A DNA stretch of 64,000 nt from Mycobacteriales bacterium (GTDB taxonomy: Bacteria > Actinomycetota > Actinomycetes > Mycobacteriales > SCTD01): contig JBBDWV010000052.1 of the NCBI GenBank assembly GCA_040902655.1, forward strand, positions 7,804-71,803, given 5' to 3'. Below are positions 59,455 through 64,000 of this stretch, one piece after another. The notes under the pieces were generated by a model. The model was not told the origin of the DNA and made no database searches. It saw only the letters and a list, made by a program, of their open reading frames with translations. Within the stretch, counting starts at the first letter, position 1, and the number at the start of each line of letters is the position of its first letter. A program made the position numbers and the translations under genes.

Positions 59455-60573
59455 ATGGCAGAGCAGGTGCTGGCAGCGGTTCGGACAGGACCGGGGGCCA
59501 CCGAGCTCCGCGAGTTCCCGATGCCGGACGTGCCGGACGACGGGGCGTTGCTGAAGGTCGAGGTCGCCGGCATCTGCGGCACCGACGTGAAGATGTACGC
59601 CAAGCCGCCGTTCGCCGACCCGGTGATCATGGGGCACGAGAACGTCGGCATCATCGCGAAGGCCGGCAAGGGGTTCCTCCAGCGCAAGGGCCTGCGCGAG
59701 GGCGACCGCGTCTTCGTCGAGCACTACGTCGGCTGCTTCCACTGTGACTGGTGCCATGCCGGGGAGTACCGCCACTGCGAGCTCACCGACTGGCGCACCA
59801 ACCCCGATGCCCGCCGCTACGGCTACACCTCCGCCGACCACCCGGGCCGGCTGTGGGGTGGCTTCTCGCAGTACATGTTCCTGCCGTGGAACTCCGTCAC
59901 GCACAAGGTGCCGGACGGCGTGTCCGCCGAGCTGGCGGGTCTGGTCACGCCGCTGTCCAACGGCATCGAGTGGGCGCTCAACGCCGGCGGCGTCGGCTAC
60001 GACTCCACGGTGCTGATCCAGGGGCCCGGTCAGCAGGGCCTGTCGCAGGTCGTGGCCTCCAAGCAGGCAGGCGCCTCGCTCATCGTCGTCACCGGCACCA
60101 CCCGCGACGCGGCCCGGCTCGAGCTGGCTCGGGACCTGGGGGCCGACGCGGTCGTCGACGTGCAGGCCGAGGACCCCCTGGCGCGGATCCTGGAGCTCAC
60201 CGGCGGCCGGGGTGTGGACGTGGTGCTCGATTGCACGGCCGGAGCGGGGACGGCGCCGGTGCTGCTCGGCATCGACGCGCTCAAGCGCCGGGAGGGCGTG
60301 ATGGTGACTCAGGGTGAGCTGGCCGGCTTCCCGGACTTCCCGCTGAAGAAGATGTCGGAGAAGGCGATCACCCTCAAGAGCGCGCGCGGTCACGGCTACC
60401 GGGCTGTCGAGCTGGCCCTCGGGCAGCTGGCCTCCGGCCGCTTCCCGCTGGACCGGCTGGCCACCCACACCTTCGGCCTGCAGGACGTGGACCGGGCGAT
60501 CCGCCTGCTCGGTGGCGAGACCGGCGAGGACGCCATCCACGTGTCCCTGCTGCCCTGGGGCGTGCAGTCATGA
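59455..60573 (+). CDS. Zinc-dependent alcohol dehydrogenase (MDR family)
   Basis: 372 residues. The catalytic zinc site is GICGTDVKM (Cys) with GHENVG (His-Glu). A structural zinc-like Cys cluster lies in [15 protein letters not shown]. The Rossmann motif is in [20 protein letters not shown]. It oxidises an alcohol or dihydrodiol-type substrate with NAD(P)+. GGAGGGACAGGCG precedes ATG 59455. It is the first gene of a tightly overlapped group with LigK-, LigJ- and decarboxylase-like genes. Confidence 0.94.
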   Translation: MAEQVLAAVRTGPGATELREFPMPDVPDDGALLKVEVAGICGTDVKMYAKPPFADPVIMGHENVGIIAKAGKGFLQRKGLREGDRVFVEHYVGCFHCDWCHAGEYRHCELTDWRTNPDARRYGYTSADHPGRLWGGFSQYMFLPWNSVTHKVPDGVSAELAGLVTPLSNGIEWALNAGGVGYDSTVLIQGPGQQGLSQVVASKQAGASLIVVTGTTRDAARLELARDLGADAVVDVQAEDPLARILELTGGRGVDVVLDCTAGAGTAPVLLGIDALKRREGVMVTQGELAGFPDFPLKKMSEKAITLKSARGHGYRAVELALGQLASGRFPLDRLATHTFGLQDVDRAIRLLGGETGEDAIHVSLLPWGVQS

Positions 60574-61262
60574 GCATCGTCGTCCGCGGCATCCGGCGAG
60601 CCGGCCAGGACGTCGTCGACGGGCTCGCGCAGTGCGGCGTCTCGACGGTCCACGAGGCACAGGGGCGCCGCCACCTGCTCGACCCGGCGCTGCGCCCGAT
60701 CTACCCGGGTGCCCGCGTCGCCGGGACGGCCGTGACCGTCAGCGTCGCTCCGGCCGACAACTGGATGATCCACGTGGCCGTCGAGCAGTGTCAGGCGGGC
60801 GACCTGCTGGTCGTCGCCCCGACCTCGCCCTCGCAGGCGGGCTACTTCGGTGACCTGCTGGCGACCTCCCTCGCCGCGAGGGGGGTGCGCGGCCTGGTGA
60901 TCGACGCCGGCTGTCGTGACGTCGCCGACCTCACCGCCATGCGCTTCCCCGTCTGGTCGCGGCACGTCTCGGCGTTCGGCACCGTGAAGGAGACGCTCGG
61001 CAGCGTGAACATCGGGCTGGTGTGCGCCGGCCAGTGGGTCGAGCCGGGTGACGTGGTGGTGGCCGACGACGACGGGGTCGTGGTCGTTCCGCGGGTCAGG
61101 GCCGCACAGGTGCTCGAGGCCTCCCGCACGCGCGAGCAGAAGGAGGCGGTCACCCGGGAGCGCTACGCGCGGGGGGAGCTCGGACTCGACGTGAACGCGA
61201 TGCGCGAGCGGCTCGCGCGCAAGGGCCTGACGTACGTCGACCAGGAGGTGGACGGACAGTGA
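60570..61262 (+). CDS. 4-carboxy-4-hydroxy-2-oxoadipate aldolase-like (LigK/RraA family)
   Basis: 230 residues, RraA/class II pyruvate-aldolase fold. [40 protein letters not shown] and [11 protein letters not shown], with the metal-binding Arg-Asp pair, match the CHA aldolases LigK/ProA. They split 4-carboxy-4-hydroxy-2-oxoadipate into pyruvate and oxaloacetate, the final step of the protocatechuate 4,5-cleavage and gallate routes. It overlaps the dehydrogenase stop (ATGA) and the following LigJ-like start (GTGA). The neighbour supports the assignment. Confidence 0.92.
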   Translation: MSIVVRGIRRAGQDVVDGLAQCGVSTVHEAQGRRHLLDPALRPIYPGARVAGTAVTVSVAPADNWMIHVAVEQCQAGDLLVVAPTSPSQAGYFGDLLATSLAARGVRGLVIDAGCRDVADLTAMRFPVWSRHVSAFGTVKETLGSVNIGLVCAGQWVEPGDVVVADDDGVVVVPRVRAAQVLEASRTREQKEAVTRERYARGELGLDVNAMRERLARKGLTYVDQEVDGQ

Positions 61263-62278
61263 TCATCGACATCCACGGCCACTACACGACCACCCCGCCG
61301 GCGCACCAGGAGTTCCGGGACGCGCAGCTGGCCGCCCTCACCGACCCGTCCCTCCCCGTCCCGCAGCCGTCGGTCGTCCCGGACGACGCCATTCGCGAGA
61401 GCATCGAGGACAACCAGCTGCGCATCCTGCGTGAGCGCGGTGGCGACCTGATGATCTTCTCGCCGAAGGCGTCGGGCATGGAGCACCACGTTCCTGACCC
61501 CACCACGGCGGTCGCCTGGGCGCAGGCCGGCAACGACCTCGTGGCCCGGGTCGCCGGGCTGTTCCCCGAGCACTTCGCGAGCGTGTGCCAGCTGCCGCAG
61601 ACGCCCGGTGGCTCCCTCGACGACGCCGTCGCCGAACTGCGGCGGTGCGTCGAGACGATGGACTTCGTCGGGTGCAACCTCAATCCCGACCCCTCCGGCG
61701 GCTTCTGGACCTCGCCCCCGCTGACCGACGAGTACTGGTTCCCGCTGTACGAGGCGATGGTGGAGCTGGACGTGCCGGCGATGGTGCACGTCTCCAGCTC
61801 GTGCAACCCCGTCTTCCACGCCCTCGGCGCGCACTACCTCAACGCCGACACGTCGGCGTTCATGCAGCTGCTCGAGGGTGACCTGTTCGGCCGCTTCCCG
61901 ACGCTGCGTCTGGTGATCCCGCACGGGGGAGGGGCGGTGCCCTACCACTGGGGGCGCTACCGCGGACTGGCGATGCGCAACGGCTGGCAGGACCCGACCG
62001 AGCTGCTGCGCAACGTCTTCTTCGACACCTGCGTCTATCACCAGCCGGGCATCGACCTGCTGCTCGAGGTGGTGCCGGCCGACAACGTGCTGTTCGCCTC
62101 CGAGATGCTCGGTGCAGTCCGCGGCGCCGACCCCGACACCGGGATCGCGTGGGACGACACCAAGCAGTACGTCGATGCCGCGGGCCTGACCGAGCAGCAA
62201 CGCCGGAAGGTGTTCGAGGGGAACGCGCGGCGGGTCTACCCGCGGCTCGACGCACAGCTCACGGCGAGCGGGAGGTAG
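61259..62278 (+). CDS. ligJ: 4-oxalomesaconate hydratase-like (LigJ, amidohydrolase fold)
   Basis: 339 residues. [17 protein letters not shown] has the metal-binding His6 and His8. INPDPSGG-like text ([20 protein letters not shown]), [55 protein letters not shown] and [18 protein letters not shown] match LigJ along its whole length from memory. LigJ hydrates 4-oxalomesaconate to 4-carboxy-4-hydroxy-2-oxoadipate, the substrate of LigK encoded just upstream. GTG 61259 overlaps the LigK-like stop. This is the most confident pathway marker in the cluster. Confidence 0.94.
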   Translation: MIIDIHGHYTTTPPAHQEFRDAQLAALTDPSLPVPQPSVVPDDAIRESIEDNQLRILRERGGDLMIFSPKASGMEHHVPDPTTAVAWAQAGNDLVARVAGLFPEHFASVCQLPQTPGGSLDDAVAELRRCVETMDFVGCNLNPDPSGGFWTSPPLTDEYWFPLYEAMVELDVPAMVHVSSSCNPVFHALGAHYLNADTSAFMQLLEGDLFGRFPTLRLVIPHGGGAVPYHWGRYRGLAMRNGWQDPTELLRNVFFDTCVYHQPGIDLLLEVVPADNVLFASEMLGAVRGADPDTGIAWDDTKQYVDAAGLTEQQRRKVFEGNARRVYPRLDAQLTASGR

Positions 62279-62282
62279 GGCA

Positions 62283-63275
62283 GTGGCCAGGCTCGCCCTG
62301 ACCTTCGCCTGCGGCGACTACGACCGGACCCGGGCCCTGGAGGAGGGCATGATCCGGGCGGACGGCATCGAGCTGACGTACCTGCGGCTGCCGGTCGAGG
62401 AGACCTTCTTCCGGATGATGCGGCACCGGGAGTTCGAAGTGGCCGAGATGTCGCTGTCCTCCTACGTCATGTCGCTGCAGCAGGATCCCGCGCCGTTCGT
62501 GGCGCTGCCCGTCTTCACCTCCCGGCAGTTCCGGCACGGTGGCATCTACTGCCATGCCGGCGCGGGCATCGAGCGGCCGGAGGACCTGCGGGGCAAGCGG
62601 GTGGGCACCCCGGAGTACCAGGTCAGCGCCGGGGTGTGGATCCGCGGCATCCTCGCCGACCGGCACGGCGTCCCGGCGGACTCGGTGCGCTACCTGACCG
62701 GCGGGCAGGAGACGGCCGGCCGGATCGAGAAGGCACCGCTGCAGCTCAGCACGAACGTCGACATCACCCGCATCGCTGCGGACCAGACGCTGTCGGCCCT
62801 GCTCGCCGAGGGCGAGATCGACGCGCTCTACACCCCCCGCATCCCGTCGCCGTTCGCGGCGCGTGATCCCCGCGTACGCCGGCTGTTCCCGGACGCCGTC
62901 GCGGCCGAGAAGCAGTACTACGCGGACACCGGGATCTTCCCGATCATGCACGTGGTGGTGGTGCGGCGGGACGTCTACGAGCGCCATCGCTGGGTCGCCC
63001 AGTCGCTGTACAAGGCGCTGCTGCTGGCCAAGCAGGAGGCGATGGTGAGCCTGTACGACTCCTCCGCGCTGCGCTTCATGCTCCCGTGGCTGAACCACGA
63101 CCTGGAGCAGGCCAAGCAGCTCATGGGCGACGACTTCTGGTCCTACGGGCTGGAGGCGAACTCCCACGTACTCGCGACGTTCCTGCGCTACCACCACGAG
63201 CAGGGGCTTTCCTCCCGGCAGCTCGAGCCGGCGGAGCTGTTCGCGCCGGAGGCGACGGAGTCCGCGGTCATCTGA
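62283..63275 (+). CDS. 4,5-dihydroxyphthalate decarboxylase-like protein (2)
   Basis: 330 residues. LTFACGDYDRTRALEEGMIR, EVAEMSLSSYVMSLQQDPAP, FVALPVFTSRQFRHGGIYCH and RVGTPEYQVSAGVWIRGIL are close to Pht5-type DHP decarboxylases, and this copy is nearer to them than the paralogue at 58406. It would decarboxylate dihydroxyphthalate (or a similar diacid) to protocatechuate. GTG 62283 lies four bases after the LigJ-like stop, so it is in the same operon. It converges with the ferredoxin reductase gene, with seven bases between. Confidence 0.9.
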   Translation: MARLALTFACGDYDRTRALEEGMIRADGIELTYLRLPVEETFFRMMRHREFEVAEMSLSSYVMSLQQDPAPFVALPVFTSRQFRHGGIYCHAGAGIERPEDLRGKRVGTPEYQVSAGVWIRGILADRHGVPADSVRYLTGGQETAGRIEKAPLQLSTNVDITRIAADQTLSALLAEGEIDALYTPRIPSPFAARDPRVRRLFPDAVAAEKQYYADTGIFPIMHVVVVRRDVYERHRWVAQSLYKALLLAKQEAMVSLYDSSALRFMLPWLNHDLEQAKQLMGDDFWSYGLEANSHVLATFLRYHHEQGLSSRQLEPAELFAPEATESAVI

Positions 63276-63282
63276 GCTCGGC

Positions 63283-64000
63283 TCAGCCGGCGGCGACGAC
63301 CAGGGATTTCAGTGGCACGGCGGCGTCGGCGGCGTCGGCAGCGGGGATGCTCGCTCCCGAGGTGAGTGCCTTGCGGACGACCATGTAGTCGATCGGGTTG
63401 TTCACGGCGTCGACCGCCAGCAGCTCGCCGCCGCGGTAGTACAGGCACGAGAACCGCTCGCTGTCCGGCTCTCCCCGCACCACGCACTGGTCGTAGCCCG
63501 TCGACAGGCCGGCGATCTGCAGCTTCAGGTCGCCCTGGTAGGACCAGAACCACGGGACCGTCCGGGTCTCGACGTCCCGGCCGAGCAGGCTGGCGGCGGC
63601 GATGCCGGCCTGCGCCACGGCGTTCTGGACCGACTCGAGGCGGACCCGGCCCACGCCGGTCAGGGGGTGCGGCTGGACGGTGCAGTCACCGGCGGCGACC
63701 ACGGCCGGGTCGCTGGTGCGGGCCGCGGCGTCCACGACGATGCCGCCGTCGCATGCGAGGCCGAGCTGCTCGGCCAGCTCCGTGCGCGGGGCGACGCCGA
63801 CGCCGACCACGACGAGGTCGGCGGGCAGCTCGGTCCCGTCGGTGAGGACCACCGCACGTACCCGACCACCGTCGCCGTGGAACCCGGCGACGCCGGTCGA
63901 GACCAGGACGTCGGTGCCGCGGCGTCGGTGCGCCTGGCGGTAGAAGTCGGAGACCACCGGTGCCACGGCGCGCGCGATCAGCCGGTCGGTGGCCTCCACG
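63283..64000 (-). CDS. FAD-dependent ferredoxin reductase, 5' end outside window
   Basis: The C-terminal ~239 residues are visible. VVVGVGVAPRTELAEQLGLA, the FAD motif VVAAGDCTVQPHPLT, and the reductase-specific C-terminal domain WFWSYQGDLKLQIAGLSTGY with YYRGGELLAVDAVNNPIDYM are seen. It is the same family as the protein at 40541 and the probable electron donor for the ferredoxin at 54029 and the Rieske oxygenase. The frame is open to the right edge, so the N-terminal FAD and NAD domains lie beyond position 64000. Confidence 0.94.
   Translation of the reverse strand, partial: VEATDRLIARAVAPVVSDFYRQAHRRRGTDVLVSTGVAGFHGDGGRVRAVVLTDGTELPADLVVVGVGVAPRTELAEQLGLACDGGIVVDAAARTSDPAVVAAGDCTVQPHPLTGVGRVRLESVQNAVAQAGIAAASLLGRDVETRTVPWFWSYQGDLKLQIAGLSTGYDQCVVRGEPDSERFSCLYYRGGELLAVDAVNNPIDYMVVRKALTSGASIPAADAADAAVPLKSLVVAAG

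Overview
The window is chromosomal DNA from a high-GC actinobacterium. The signs are the pervasive GC-rich third codon positions, many GTG starts, and actinobacterium-typical families: UPF0182, PPA1309, HelD-like helicase, F420/PPOX-type split-barrel protein, TIGR03084/mycothiol-type fold, DesA3-like desaturase and DUF2342 zincin. At least eight genes start exactly 6-7 bases after a TANNNT -10 box, as expected for leaderless mRNAs. A member of or near Geodermatophilales/Frankiales would fit, but the sequence does not settle the family. No phage, transposase, IS or CRISPR array is visible.

Layout. 1-1660: 3' part of a secreted subtilase whose C-terminus is built of AHRWA repeats and runs off the left edge. 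2260-14000: conserved housekeeping block (DUF2342 zincin, SDR epimerase, MoaE, small membrane protein, Lon-like PDZ protease, a large orphan sensor kinase, PPA1309, UPF0182). 14030-15522: palindromic element, ArsC-like protein, initiator tRNA with its own promoter and hairpin, two small genes. 15527-16270: scar containing a phosphoketolase N-terminal remnant. 16271-23442: MerR regulator/short adenylate kinase/unknown gene under a probable MerR operator, then release factor 3, three coupled small genes, a zinc-ribbon methyltransferase and a HelD/HelR-like helicase. 23637-26913: hydrolase, a second decayed patch (PBP fragment, long palindrome), DUF421 and ZIP-like membrane proteins.

27049-38421 is a catabolic island. 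A hydantoinase-A/-B pair with a small third subunit resembles acetone/acetophenone-type carboxylases. It is followed in the same direction by three SDR dehydrogenases and preceded by a GAF/PucR-type regulator that diverges from a family III CoA-transferase. An enoyl-CoA hydratase lies at the far end. Alcohol to ketone, carboxylation, CoA transfer is the most economical reading.

38492-53013: assorted redox and membrane genes. They include a DesA3-type desaturase with its reductase behind a Cys-rich SufR-like regulator, a 20-codon Cys-rich mini-gene with its own hairpin, and a long operon of DUF2231, VTT-domain, two PQQ-dehydrogenase-like beta-propellers, GH15, VKOR and SDR proteins.

53037-64000 is an aromatic-acid cluster. 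A FadR-type repressor, ferredoxin, Rieske oxygenase, PanB-like and Cys-nucleophile hydrolase genes are followed by RpiB-like, two 4,5-dihydroxyphthalate-decarboxylase-like proteins, a zinc alcohol dehydrogenase, LigK-like aldolase, LigJ-like hydratase and, running off the right edge, a ferredoxin reductase. Three matching 21-bp sites (53948, 54373, 59387) look like operators that make this one regulon. The ring-cleavage dioxygenase expected between oxygenase and LigJ/LigK is not in the window.
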